This document shows positions 37,737-46,302 of a DNA stretch of 64,000 nucleotides, one piece after another (positions within the stretch are counted from its first letter, which is position 1; every line of letters begins with the position of its first letter). The position numbers and the translations under genes are program-made. The stretch covers positions 124,001 to 188,000 of the forward strand of contig JBBEBQ010000010.1 of the NCBI GenBank assembly GCA_040882285.1. Direction: 5' to 3'. Source of the DNA: Gemmatimonadaceae bacterium (GTDB lineage: Bacteria > Gemmatimonadota > Gemmatimonadetes > Gemmatimonadales > Gemmatimonadaceae). The notes beneath the pieces were generated by a model. It was given only the letters and a program-made list of their open reading frames with translations. It searched no databases and was not told the DNA's origin.

Positions 37737-39091
37737 CTCACGGTCTCCGGATTCAATACGCCTATGTAGTAGTCCATGAGCGTGCGCTGGAAGAGCAGAT
37801 TGTACCGCGCGCTCACGATCGCGCTCGCGGCCTGCACACCCACCGCCCGTGCCTGAGTCAGCTCGACCAGCGTCGCCGCTCCGACCTCGTACCGCTCCTG
37901 CACGGTCTGCAGCGCGAGCTCGGCCGCGCGCTGCTGCGCCTCCGCCGCGCGCAGCTGCTCCTGCGCCGACTGGAAATCGAGCTGAGCCCGCCGCACCTGG
38001 AGCGCTACTTCCTGCCGCCGGTCCTCGACCGAGATGCGCGCATTGTCGGCGGCGATGCGCGCCCGCTGTGTGGCAATTGACGTTCCCGACCGATCCAGGA
38101 TCGGCAGCGACAGTCCCAGACCTACCGACCCGCCGCGGCGCTGATCGAGCTGATCGACGAAGTTCAGCTCGGTGGCGCTGCTGTACGCCGTGTTGTAGCC
38201 GGCCGTGAGCGAGAGCGCCGGCCTTCTCCCCGCGCGCGCCGCGCGCAGTCCCTGCTCCGCCGCCTCCAGCCTGATCTCTTCCGCTCCAAGGTCCACGCGC
38301 TGCGCCAGCGCGCGGACGAGCAGGCTGTCGAACTGATACTGCTGCGCCGAGGCGGCCTCGTCGAACTCCGGCGCGACGAACTCGTACTCGCCCCTCGGAT
38401 CCAGCTGCAGCGTCTGCATCAGATCCACCTCGGCGAGCTGTGCCGCGCGATCGGCGTCCACCACCGCCAGCCGCGAGCTCGCCACCACCGCCTGCTGCTG
38501 GTATAGATCGGCGATCGGCCGCGAGCCGGCTTCCACGTACTCATTGATTTGCGCTTCGAGTGCTTCCTCCGCGGCCAGGCTCTGCCGTCGAACCCGCAGC
38601 TGCTCGCGATTCTGGATCAGGCCGAGAAAGTTCGTCGCCACGGTGAACACCACCGTCTGCCGCGTTCGCTCCACGTCCAGATCGCCGGCCTCGGCGCCCA
38701 GCCTCGCGGCCCTGATCGACGGCGAGACCGACGCGTCGTACAGCAGGAAGCTCGATTGCACGCCCGTGTTCACCGTCTGTGTGCTGCGGTTCTCGACGCG
38801 TCCTTCGCTCTGGTTGAACGTGCGGCCGTAGGTCTGCGCGGTCGAAGCGTTGTACCTGAAATCGGGCACGCGCTGCGCTCGCTCCTGCCGCAGCGCCACT
38901 TCATCGAGCTCCGACGCGTTACGCGCGAGCTTGAGCGCGGTGTTCCGATCCAGCGCTATCCTGATCGCGTCGCGGAAAGTGATCACCTGAGCCGTTTGCG
39001 CCTGAAGCCCGGGCGCCCCCAAAAACATCACCGCGCCAAGTGCCGTCCAGCACGCAGCACGCAGCACGCAGCACGCAGCCTTGTTTTTCAT
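37733..39091 (-). CDS. TolC-family outer membrane efflux channel
   Basis: A 452-residue protein: signal peptide (MKNKAACC... to LQAQ, about 32 residues), then two repeats of the TolC helical/beta layout, with long coiled-coil-like helices such as AAEAQQRAAELALQTVQERYEVG near 395. It forms the outer-membrane exit duct for the MacA-MacB type pump encoded directly upstream. The start overlaps the permease stop (ATGA) and its stop overlaps DoxX. Unusually, codons 5-15 of the signal peptide are built from a perfect 7-base repeat, so unit gain or loss would shift the frame. Confidence 0.92.
   Translation of the reverse strand: MKNKAACCVLRAACWTALGAVMFLGAPGLQAQTAQVITFRDAIRIALDRNTALKLARNASELDEVALRQERAQRVPDFRYNASTAQTYGRTFNQSEGRVENRSTQTVNTGVQSSFLLYDASVSPSIRAARLGAEAGDLDVERTRQTVVFTVATNFLGLIQNREQLRVRRQSLAAEEALEAQINEYVEAGSRPIADLYQQQAVVASSRLAVVDADRAAQLAEVDLMQTLQLDPRGEYEFVAPEFDEAASAQQYQFDSLLVRALAQRVDLGAEEIRLEAAEQGLRAARAGRRPALSLTAGYNTAYSSATELNFVDQLDQRRGGSVGLGLSLPILDRSGTSIATQRARIAADNARISVEDRRQEVALQVRRAQLDFQSAQEQLRAAEAQQRAAELALQTVQERYEVGAATLVELTQARAVGVQAASAIVSARYNLLFQRTLMDYYIGVLNPETVR
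39047..39081. repeat. Heptamer array E (GCAGCAC type) inside TolC signal-peptide codons
   Basis: Five 7-base units: CCAGCAC, GCAGCAC three times, GCAGCCT. On the coding (minus) strand they encode residues about 4-15 of the TolC precursor. The unit length is not a multiple of three, so slippage would be frameshifting. Confidence 0.85.
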
Positions 39092-40305
39092 TCGTACCTG
39101 AGAGCCTCGATTGGATTCAGCGACGCGGCTTTGCGCGCTGGATAAAAGCCGAAGAAGATTCCGACGGCCGCGGAGAACACGACCGCGATTGCGACCGCTT
39201 CGGGCGGAGTGGCCGTGCTCCACCCGGTCATCTTCCCGAGGATCGCCGCGCCCGCGAAGCCGACGAGCAGGCCGATGATTCCGCCGAGCAGGCTCATCAC
39301 CACGCTCTCGATGAGGAACTGCGTCAGCACGTCGGAGCCGCGCGCGCCGATCGCCATCCGGATTCCGATCTCCCGTGTCCGCTCGGTGACGGATACGAGC
39401 ATGATGTTCATGATGCCGATTCCGCCGACGAGGAGCGAGATCGAGGCGATTGCGGCCAGCAGATACGACATCACTTGCGTCGTGCCGGAGGCGGCGTCCG
39501 CCAGCTCGGTCTGATTCCGGATCGTGAAGTCGTCGTCGTCGTCCGCGCCGAGCCGATGCGATTCCCGCAGCAAGATCCGGATCTCCTGCTGCGCTGCCGG
39601 TATGTCGGTCGGCGAGTAGGTCGCCGCGAGAATCTGCCATACGCGTGCCCAGCCGCTGAGCCGGGTCTGCGCCGTGGTATAAGGGACGACGATCACGTCG
39701 TCCTGGTCCGTTCCGCTGGCGGTCTGTCCCTTCGTCTCCAGCACGCCGATCACGGTGAAGGGAACTCCGCGAAGCTGCACCTGCTGCCCGACCGGATCGG
39801 CGCCGAGAAAGAGATTGGTCGCCACCGTGCTGCCGAGGACCGCGACCTTGCGCATGGAGCGCACGTCCGTCTCGGAGAAGAACGTTCCCGACTTCAGCGG
39901 CCAGTCGCGGATCGTCTGCCAATCCGTGGCGACGCCGTTGATGATCGTCCGCCAGTTTCCCTGTCCGCCGATCGCCTGCGCGCGCGTAAAGATCACCGGC
40001 GTCACGCCCGAGAGCTGGCCGCCCTCGCGCTTCAGCTTTTCCGCGTCGGCCAGCGAGAGGCGGTTGAACGTGCCCGCGCCCTGGCTGACGCCGCCCTGCT
40101 GGCTGGAGCCGGGCGTGATCACGATCATGTTCGTGCCGAGATTCTGGATCTGCTGCTCGATGCGCGACTGCGCCCCCTGCCCTACCGCGACCATTACGAT
40201 CACGGCGCCGACGCCGATCACGATGCCGAGCATGGTGAGCAGGCTCCGCATCTTGTTCTTCAGGATGCTCTGCACGGCGACTTTCACCAGCACCGATTTT
40301 CTCAT
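39088..40305 (-). CDS. MacB-like ABC transporter permease
   Basis: A 405-residue protein with one N-terminal helix (LLTMLGIVIGVGAVIVM), a large periplasmic domain (about 45-270) and three C-terminal helices, the FtsX/MacB layout. Unlike E. coli MacB, the ATPase is a separate polypeptide encoded just upstream (ATGA overlap). With the MacA-like adaptor and TolC it forms a tripartite exporter for macrolides, peptides or lipids; cargo unknown. Confidence 0.94.
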   Translation of the reverse strand: MRKSVLVKVAVQSILKNKMRSLLTMLGIVIGVGAVIVMVAVGQGAQSRIEQQIQNLGTNMIVITPGSSQQGGVSQGAGTFNRLSLADAEKLKREGGQLSGVTPVIFTRAQAIGGQGNWRTIINGVATDWQTIRDWPLKSGTFFSETDVRSMRKVAVLGSTVATNLFLGADPVGQQVQLRGVPFTVIGVLETKGQTASGTDQDDVIVVPYTTAQTRLSGWARVWQILAATYSPTDIPAAQQEIRILLRESHRLGADDDDDFTIRNQTELADAASGTTQVMSYLLAAIASISLLVGGIGIMNIMLVSVTERTREIGIRMAIGARGSDVLTQFLIESVVMSLLGGIIGLLVGFAGAAILGKMTGWSTATPPEAVAIAVVFSAAVGIFFGFYPARKAASLNPIEALRYE

Positions 40306-41072
40306 GGGGCCGCCACCAGCTCCTGGTCGGGGAGCTCGCTGAGGTCCGAGCGCGCGACGTGCCGATCCCGAACGGGCTCGTCCCGGATGATCCTGCCGTC
40401 GCGCACCTCGACCTCTCGCTTGGCGTACCGCGAGATGTCGTGCTCGTGCGTCACCAGCAGGATCGTTATCCCCTGATCGTTCAGCTCCTGGAAGAGAGCC
40501 ATCACCTCGACCGACGTACGGCTGTCCAGATTTCCGGTCGGTTCGTCCGCGAGGAGGAGCGCCGGCTCGGTGACGAGGGCGCGCGCAACCGCCACGCGCT
40601 GCTGTTCCCCGCCGGACAGCTCGCTCGGATGGTGGTCCATCCGGTCGCCGAGACCGACCCGATCGAGCGCTTCAGCGGCGAGCGCCTTCGTGTCCCGCTT
40701 GCGGCCGGAGTGATCGTACAGCAGCGGCAGCTCGACGTTGTCGAGCGCGCTCGTGCGCGACAGAAGATTGAAGCCCTGGAAGACGAACCCGAGCTTCTCG
40801 TTCCGCAGCTGCGCCAGCTCGTTGCGCGTGAGACCGTCCACGCGAATCCCGTCCAGGTGGTAGCTGCCCGACGTCGGAGTGTCGAGGCAGCCGAGGATGT
40901 TCATGAGGGTGGACTTGCCCGAGCCGGAAGCTCCCATGACCGCGATCAGCTCGCCGCGCTGAACCTCCAGGTCCACGCCCCGCAGCGCGCGGACCTTGTT
41001 CTTTCCCATCTCGTACACCTTCGTCACCGACTCGACGTGAATGACGGGAGGGATGCTCTCGTTGGCCATCAT
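40302..41072 (-). CDS. ABC transporter ATP-binding protein (MacB/LolD type)
   Basis: A 256-residue ATPase with Walker [10 protein letters not shown] (about 45-53), Q-loop region FVFQGFNLL, signature [15 protein letters not shown] near 148, Walker [14 protein letters not shown] and the switch His in LLVTHEHD. It powers the adjacent permease. Its start codons overlap the MacA stop and its stop overlaps the permease start, so the three are translated together. Confidence 0.95.
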   Translation of the reverse strand: MMANESIPPVIHVESVTKVYEMGKNKVRALRGVDLEVQRGELIAVMGASGSGKSTLMNILGCLDTPTSGSYHLDGIRVDGLTRNELAQLRNEKLGFVFQGFNLLSRTSALDNVELPLLYDHSGRKRDTKALAAEALDRVGLGDRMDHHPSELSGGEQQRVAVARALVTEPALLLADEPTGNLDSRTSVEVMALFQELNDQGITILLVTHEHDISRYAKREVEVRDGRIIRDEPVRDRHVARSDLSELPDQELVAAP

Positions 41073-42412
41073 CAGAACCCGCCCGGGCCGCGACGCGTTT
41101 GTCCGGCTGCCTGGAAAGGGCTGGCTGCGCCGGCCGGCTGATCGCTCTGCGTCACCGCGACGATCACCTGCATGCCCTCGGTGATCCCCTGGCCGCGAAC
41201 TTCGGTCTTCTGTCCGTCGCTCAATCCCGTGCGTACCCTGGCCGCGCCGAGCTTCCCGTCCTTGTCCACGTACCAGAGCATGACCATGTCGTTCGGTCGC
41301 GGAGTGCCCGCGCCCGGACGTGCCTGCCCTCCGGGTCCGCCCGGCGCGCCGCCACCTCCGCCAGCCTGCCGGCGCGCGGCGATGAACTGCGCGCGGCGCG
41401 CGCTGTCGGTCGCGGCGCCGGAATCGCGCCGGCGCGTCGTGTCACCCGCGCCATTGCGCGCAACCTCCATCTGTCCCCGCACCTGCTCCAGCATCGCCGT
41501 CGTCGGACGCACGCGGAGCGCGGCGTTCGGGACGAGCAGCACGTTCTTCGCCGCGCCGGTGAGGAAATCGACCGTCGCGGTCATGCCGGGGAGCAGTTTG
41601 GCGCTCGAGTTGTCCACCTCCACGACAGCTGTGTAGTTCACCACGTTCTCCTGCGTGACCGACTGCAGCCGTACCTGCCGCACGGTCCCGCGGAAAGTCT
41701 CGTCGGGATAGGCCTGCACGCTGAAGCGGACTTCCTGCCCGTCCTTGATCAGACCGATGTCGCTCTCGTCCACCGACGCGAGGATCTGCATCTGGGAGAG
41801 GTTGTTCGCGATCAGGAACAGCTGCGGCGCGGAGAGGCTCGCGGCCACCGTCTGGCCGACGTCCACGTTGCGTTCGACCACGATCCCGTCGATCGGCGCG
41901 TAGATCGACGTGTACGACAGATTCTGCCGCGCGCGATCCAGCGTGACCTGCGCCGACTTCACCGACGCGTTGGCGATCGCGAGCGTGTATTGCGCGTTGT
42001 TGAACTCGGCTTCAGTGAGGACCTTGCGATCGAACAGCTGCTTGTTGCGATTGTACTCGCGCTGCGCCTGGGCCCGCTCGGCCTGCGCGCGCTCGAGACC
42101 GGCGAGCGCGTCGCGCACCGCCTGCTGCTGCAGCGTCGGATCGATCCGCGCGATCAGCTGTCCCTTGCGCACGCGGTCGTTGAAGTCAACATGGATCGCG
42201 GAGACCTGCCCGGAGACCTGTGTGCCGACCTGCACCGTCGTCACGGCTCCGAGCTTACCCGTGGCGGACACGGAAGCTTCGAGATCGCCACGCTCGACGG
42301 TCGCGAACCGGTAGGGAGACTCCTTCTCGGAGTTGGCCCGGCTCACCATCCAACCGGCGACGACGATAACGAGCAGCGCGGCACCCGCCGCGATCATGCG
42401 CTTTCTTTGCAT
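41072..42412 (-). CDS. MacA-like periplasmic adaptor (membrane fusion protein)
   Basis: A 446-residue adaptor with an N-terminal membrane anchor (AAGAALLVIVVAGWMVS), a lipoyl/biotinyl-like half-motif (VQVGTQVSGQVSAIHVDFNDRV), a coiled-coil hairpin (about 95-160), the second lipoyl half (IYAPIDGIVVERNVDVGQTV) and a beta-barrel domain. A Gly/Pro/Ala-rich low-complexity insert (about 335-370) is unusual. It is the first gene of the nine-gene minus-strand operon; 151 bases separate it from csoR and hold its presumed promoter. Confidence 0.94.
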   Translation of the reverse strand: MQRKRMIAAGAALLVIVVAGWMVSRANSEKESPYRFATVERGDLEASVSATGKLGAVTTVQVGTQVSGQVSAIHVDFNDRVRKGQLIARIDPTLQQQAVRDALAGLERAQAERAQAQREYNRNKQLFDRKVLTEAEFNNAQYTLAIANASVKSAQVTLDRARQNLSYTSIYAPIDGIVVERNVDVGQTVAASLSAPQLFLIANNLSQMQILASVDESDIGLIKDGQEVRFSVQAYPDETFRGTVRQVRLQSVTQENVVNYTAVVEVDNSSAKLLPGMTATVDFLTGAAKNVLLVPNAALRVRPTTAMLEQVRGQMEVARNGAGDTTRRRDSGAATDSARRAQFIAARRQAGGGGGAPGGPGGQARPGAGTPRPNDMVMLWYVDKDGKLGAARVRTGLSDGQKTEVRGQGITEGMQVIVAVTQSDQPAGAASPFQAAGQTRRGPGGF

Positions 42413-42563
42413 TAAGTCCTCAAGATTTGTCTGGCGGGCGCTCGAGCGCGACGTGCTCGGCGCCGTCTCCCGAACTACGGGCGAGGGGGGTGATTCGTTG
42501 GTTGGACGACCGCAATAACCGTGCGTTAACCCCTTATGCGGCCTTGAGCTAACCGCGAAGGCC

Positions 42564-42932
42564 CTACCGGTTGAACCGGTGCATGAGGTCCAGAAGCTCG
42601 TCGTACATGGCTTCCGCCTCGCTCTCCCCCGCCCGGATCGCGGATGTCGCGCAATGCTTCAAATGATTCCGCATCAGCTCGCGGCCGACCCCGCGCAACG
42701 CCTCGTTGACCGAGGAGATCTGCGCCATGATGTCGGCGCAGTAGCGATCCTCCTCGATCATCTTGTGCAGCCCGCGCACCTGGCCCTCGATTCTGCGGAG
42801 CCGCTTCAGGTTTCTGATCTTGGCGTCGGGATCGACGGCCGCGGCCTTCCGGCCCGGCTCGTTCCGGTCTTCCACTCCGCAGCCACACGCCACCGCTGCT
42901 TCTCCCGCTCGTGCCTTTCCTTGGGGAGCCAT
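42564..42932 (-). CDS. csoR: CsoR-family copper-sensing repressor
   Basis: A 122-residue four-helix repressor. The Cu(I) ligands follow the exact CsoR spacing: C65, H90 and C94 (C-x24-H-x3-C), in RYCADIMAQ and NHLKHC. A Cys/Gly N-terminal extension (ACGCG) of about 30 residues precedes the conserved region. It is the third gene of the cupredoxin-copA-csoR operon, four bases after copA, so copper would relieve its repression of its own operon. Confidence 0.93.
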   Translation of the reverse strand: MAPQGKARAGEAAVACGCGVEDRNEPGRKAAAVDPDAKIRNLKRLRRIEGQVRGLHKMIEEDRYCADIMAQISSVNEALRGVGRELMRNHLKHCATSAIRAGESEAEAMYDELLDLMHRFNR

Positions 42933-42936
42933 CGCG

Positions 42937-45288
42937 TCATCCCGCCGCGCGGAAGCCGCGCAGCCGCAGGCTGTTGGTCACTACGCTGACCGAGCTGAAC
43001 GCCATCGCCAGGCTGGCGAGAATCGGACTGAGCAGCAGTCCGAGCACCGGATACAGCGCGCCCGCCGCGATCGGGATTCCGATGACGTTGTATATGAACG
43101 CCCAGAACAGGTTCTGCTTCATCGTCCGCATCGTCCGCCGCGACAGGCGGACAGCCTGCACCACGCTTCCCAGGTCGCCGCGCATCAGCACCACGTCGGC
43201 GGCCTCGGCCGCGATGTCGGTCCCGGTGCCGATGGCCATTCCGATGTCTGCCTGTGCGAGCGCGGGCGCGTCGTTGATCCCGTCACCCACCATGGCGACG
43301 ACCTGGCCTTCGCTCTGCAGGCGCTTGATCTCCTCCACCTTTCCCTTGGGGAGCACGCCGGCGACCACGCGACTGATGCCTGCCTCCCGCGCGATTGCGC
43401 TCGCGGTTTTCTCGTTGTCGCCGGTGAGAAGAACAACGTCGAGTCCCAGTCGTTGCAGTCGCGCGATCGCGTCACGCGACGTGCTTCGGATCGGATCCGC
43501 GATCGCGAGCAGTCCCGCGAGCTTCCCGTCCGCGGCCACGTACACCGCCGTCTTCGCTTCCGCGGACAGCCGATCCGCGTCGGAACGCAGCGACGATGCG
43601 TCCGCGCCGGCGTCGGACACCATGGCCTCGTTCCCAGCCGCGACTCTCACGCCATCGACGACGCCGGACAGACCCTTGCCCGTAACGGTGGAGAACGATT
43701 CCACGCCGGCACGCGCGATACCGCGGCTCTCCGCGTAGCGCACGACCGCGTCCGCGAGCGGATGCTCGCTGGATCCTTCGAGCGACGCGACCAGATGGAG
43801 CAGACGGGTCTCGTCCTGCACGGGACCGCCCGGAGCCAGAACCATGTCCGTCACCGTCGGCTTCCCTTCCGTCACGGTGCCAGTCTTGTCCATCGCGATC
43901 ACCGTGAGATCCCCGGCGCGCTGCAGCGCCTCCCCGCCCTTGATCAGCACGCCCATCTCCGCGCCCTTGCCGGTCGAGACCATTACCGCCGTCGGCACCG
44001 CCAGTCCCATCGCGCACGGGCAGGCGATGATGAGCACCGCGACGGCCGCAGCGAACGCGCGCACCGCCGGCGCCGTGTCCGCCGTGACGAACCATGCGAC
44101 GAATGTCACGATGGCGATCGAGATCACCACCGGCACGAAGATCCCGCTGATCCTGTCCGCCAAGCGCTGGATCGGCGCGCGCGATCCCTGCGCGTCGCGC
44201 ATGAGCTTCACTATCTGCGCCAGCACGCTGTCGGCGCCGAGCGTCGTCGCGCGGTATCGCACCGATCCCGTGAGGTTGACCGTGCCGCCGATCATCCGGT
44301 CGCCGGTCTTCTTCGCAACCGCGAGCGATTCTCCGGTGAGCATCGACTCGTCCACCGCGCTCTCCCCCGACAGCACCTCGCCGTCGACGGGCACCCGCTC
44401 ACCGGGCCGGAGCACGATAGTCTCGTCGTGCTGCACGCTCTCGACCGGAACGTCGACCTCCGCGCCGTCGCGCAGCACTCGCGCCGTCTTCGGCCGCAGG
44501 CTCGCGAGCCCGCGCAGCGCGGCGGCGGTCTGCTTCTTGGCGCGCGATTCGAGCGCGTTGCCCGCGAGGATGAGCGCGATGATGATTATCACCGCCTCGT
44601 AGTAGACGTCGGGCGGGATCCCGCGACTCACGAAGAAGCCGGGCCTCAGCGTCGCCAGGAGCGAGTACAGAAACGCCGCGCCCGTGCCGACGGCGATCAG
44701 TGTGTTCATGTCCGCGGCGTGGTGGCGGAAAGCCGTCCATGCGCGGGTGTAGAAGTGGCGCCCCGCCCACAACATCACGGCCGCGGTCAGCAGGAGCAGG
44801 CCGTAGGACAGCGCTTGCGCCGGAATCCCGTACAGCCACGGCGCGACCGACTGCAGCCACGGCGTGAGCGACGTCATGGTCCAGCGCATGAACGGATCGG
44901 CCGTGGGTCCGTGCGCCTGGTTCGCTGCGTCCGCCATGAGCGGCATCGACAGCGCCATCGCGATCACGCCCGCGATCCCGCTCACGATCGCCTTGCGCCG
45001 GAGATCGAGAAACTCTTCCGTCTGCGCCCGGTCTCGCGCTTCCTGCTCGTCGAACGCGGACAGATCCGGCGCCGCCAGCTCGGCGCCGTATCCGGTCTCC
45101 CGCACCGCCTCGACCAACCGCTCGGGGCTGGTCTCGGCGGGATCGTACGTGATGGTGGCGTTCCCCATCATGAGATTGACCGCGGCGTCCTCGACGCCGG
45201 GCTGCTTCTGCAGGGTGGACTGCACGCGCGACTGGCACGCGGCGCAGGTCATTCCCGTTACCGGGATCCGGACCTTGGTGTGCGTCAT
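42937..45288 (-). CDS. copA: Copper-exporting P1B-type ATPase
   Basis: A 783-residue P-type ATPase from the ATG that overlaps the cupredoxin stop (ATGA); the frame stays open further upstream but that part is antisense-like. One N-terminal heavy-metal domain carries [11 protein letters not shown] (about 12-22). Membrane helices bracket the transport motif ACPCAMGL near 423. The phosphorylation site DKTGT lies near 466 and [10 protein letters not shown] near 672. It pumps Cu(I) out of the cytoplasm using ATP. Confidence 0.96.
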   Translation of the reverse strand: MTHTKVRIPVTGMTCAACQSRVQSTLQKQPGVEDAAVNLMMGNATITYDPAETSPERLVEAVRETGYGAELAAPDLSAFDEQEARDRAQTEEFLDLRRKAIVSGIAGVIAMALSMPLMADAANQAHGPTADPFMRWTMTSLTPWLQSVAPWLYGIPAQALSYGLLLLTAAVMLWAGRHFYTRAWTAFRHHAADMNTLIAVGTGAAFLYSLLATLRPGFFVSRGIPPDVYYEAVIIIIALILAGNALESRAKKQTAAALRGLASLRPKTARVLRDGAEVDVPVESVQHDETIVLRPGERVPVDGEVLSGESAVDESMLTGESLAVAKKTGDRMIGGTVNLTGSVRYRATTLGADSVLAQIVKLMRDAQGSRAPIQRLADRISGIFVPVVISIAIVTFVAWFVTADTAPAVRAFAAAVAVLIIACPCAMGLAVPTAVMVSTGKGAEMGVLIKGGEALQRAGDLTVIAMDKTGTVTEGKPTVTDMVLAPGGPVQDETRLLHLVASLEGSSEHPLADAVVRYAESRGIARAGVESFSTVTGKGLSGVVDGVRVAAGNEAMVSDAGADASSLRSDADRLSAEAKTAVYVAADGKLAGLLAIADPIRSTSRDAIARLQRLGLDVVLLTGDNEKTASAIAREAGISRVVAGVLPKGKVEEIKRLQSEGQVVAMVGDGINDAPALAQADIGMAIGTGTDIAAEAADVVLMRGDLGSVVQAVRLSRRTMRTMKQNLFWAFIYNVIGIPIAAGALYPVLGLLLSPILASLAMAFSSVSVVTNSLRLRGFRAAG

Positions 45289-45650
45289 TCTTCCGCTATC
45301 AGCGTCCCGCGTAGCATCGCCATGCCGCACATGAACTCGTACCGGCCCGGCTTCGGCGGCGTGATTTCGATCGTCGTTTTTTCGCCCGTCGGGAGAAACT
45401 TCCGGACGCCGAAATCCGGGAATACGACCTCTTCCGAGCAGCTCGAATCGTCCTTGCGATCGAACACGATCCTGAGCGGAACGCCGGCCCGTGCGCGGAT
45501 CGTCGCGGGTGAGTAGCCGTTGTCCACCGTTATCACGACCTCGGATCCCCGGACGGTCGCCGCGGCTCGGCCCGCCACAAAGAAGTACCAGTTGACCCAC
45601 ACGATTCCGGCGAGCCCCGCCGCCATCACGAGCAATTCGGTCGTCGACAT
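45285..45650 (-). CDS. Membrane-anchored cupredoxin-domain protein
   Basis: A 121-residue protein with an N-terminal helix ([22 protein letters not shown]) and a cupredoxin domain (about 35-120). Copper ligands could come from [11 protein letters not shown] near 71 and the C-terminal loop YEFMCGMAM, where the blue-copper Cys and Met are present. It would hold or pass copper on the periplasmic side. First gene of the copper operon, directly behind a likely CsoR site. Confidence 0.9.
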   Translation of the reverse strand: MSTTELLVMAAGLAGIVWVNWYFFVAGRAAATVRGSEVVITVDNGYSPATIRARAGVPLRIVFDRKDDSSCSEEVVFPDFGVRKFLPTGEKTTIEITPPKPGRYEFMCGMAMLRGTLIAEE

Positions 45651-45662
45651 GCCGCGGCAATC

Positions 45663-45684
45663 TATATACCCCGTCCCCCTATAT
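45663..45684 (-). promoter_or_regulatory. Candidate CsoR operator with G-tracts
   Basis: Read on the coding strand, TATA repeats flank two G-tracts (five and four G, separated by AC): an AT-rich inverted repeat around a G-rich centre, the layout of CsoR/RcnR-family sites. It lies 13-34 bases upstream of the cupredoxin start, and the operon encodes a CsoR. Confidence 0.5.
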
Positions 45685-45814
45685 CAACCCGCCCGCCGCC
45701 CGCCGAGCCCTCAGGGGTTGCCCTACGCATGATGCGCGAAGACCTGCTTGCGCGGCTTCCGGAAAGGGTCCACCGTCAATGTGGCGACTTTCACCTTCTT
45801 TTCCGGAGGTATCC

Positions 45815-46120
45815 ATGAGGCTCGATCCTCGCGCCCTCGGGTTGGCCGGCAGCACGGTCGCCGGCCTGGTCATTCTCCTCTGCGCGCTCGTCGTAGCCGT
45901 CACGCCCGCGGGGAGCACCTTCGGCGGCGTGGCAATGCACCGCGGAGTGAGCGGGATGAGCGGGATGGGCGGCGCGGCTGGAATGGGGTACTCGATGGCC
46001 TGGGGCGGCTTCCTCGTTTGGCTCGTCGTCTGGGTCGTCGGCACCGGCCTGGCACTCGCCGCCCTGGCCGCGCTGTACAACCGGTTCCTGGGCAGCGGTG
46101 CGGCAGGAGGGCGCGCCTAA
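45815..46120 (+). CDS. Small membrane protein (DUF5676-like)
   Basis: About 101 residues from the ATG at 45815, which has GGAGG seven bases upstream. Two hydrophobic segments (STVAGLVILLCALVVAV and WGGFLVWLVVWVVGTGLALAALAAL) flank a Gly/Met-rich loop (HRGVSGMSGMGGAAGMGYSM). The pattern resembles DUF5676 proteins that accompany metal-resistance genes; the Met-rich loop could bind Cu(I). It diverges from the copper operon with 164 bases between starts, so shared copper control is possible. Confidence 0.7.
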   Translation: MRLDPRALGLAGSTVAGLVILLCALVVAVTPAGSTFGGVAMHRGVSGMSGMGGAAGMGYSMAWGGFLVWLVVWVVGTGLALAALAALYNRFLGSGAAGGRA

Positions 46121-46137
46121 CCGCTCGACTCCAGATT

Positions 46138-46160
46138 CAGCTGTGGGCCACCCCACGCTG
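46138..46160 (+). terminator. Terminator-like hairpin after the small membrane protein
   Basis: CAGC/GCTG plus GTGGG/CCCAC (9 bp with one bulged T, four-base loop) starts 18 bases after the stop. No T-run follows, so factor-independent termination is uncertain. Confidence 0.4.
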
Positions 46161-46168
46161 AGCCACTA

Positions 46169-46206
46169 GGAGAGAACGCCGGCCTTGGGAGAGAACGGCC
46201 GGCCTT
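46169..46206. repeat. Tandem duplication with inverted GGCCGG arms
   Basis: Two near-identical 18-20 base copies (AGGAGAGAACGCCGGCCTT then GGGAGAGAACGGCCGGCCTT) stand in tandem; GCCGGCC (46178-46184) and GGCCGGC (46197-46203) can also pair as a 7-bp stem. It lies about 100 bases upstream of the M28 peptidase start. Confidence 0.55.
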
Positions 46207-46302
46207 TCGCGGATTTGATCTCCAGCGGGCCGGACTTTTCTTGCCAACCTTTCGCCAAATTTGAGGCGACGTCGAGAAAGTCCACCGTTTTTTTGGAGGT
46301 CA

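Noticed and set aside
39092-39922. Upstream in-frame extension of TolC
   Set aside because: It is antisense-like reading of the permease gene; the signal peptide begins at 39091 with an ATGA overlap.
42333-42518. 61-codon plus-strand frame between MacA and csoR
   Set aside because: It overlaps the MacA start, has no ribosome-binding site and no recognisable features.
45679-46080. 133-codon minus-strand frame opposite the small membrane protein
   Set aside because: Pro/Ala-rich antisense product; the plus strand has a good Shine-Dalgarno and membrane-protein pattern.
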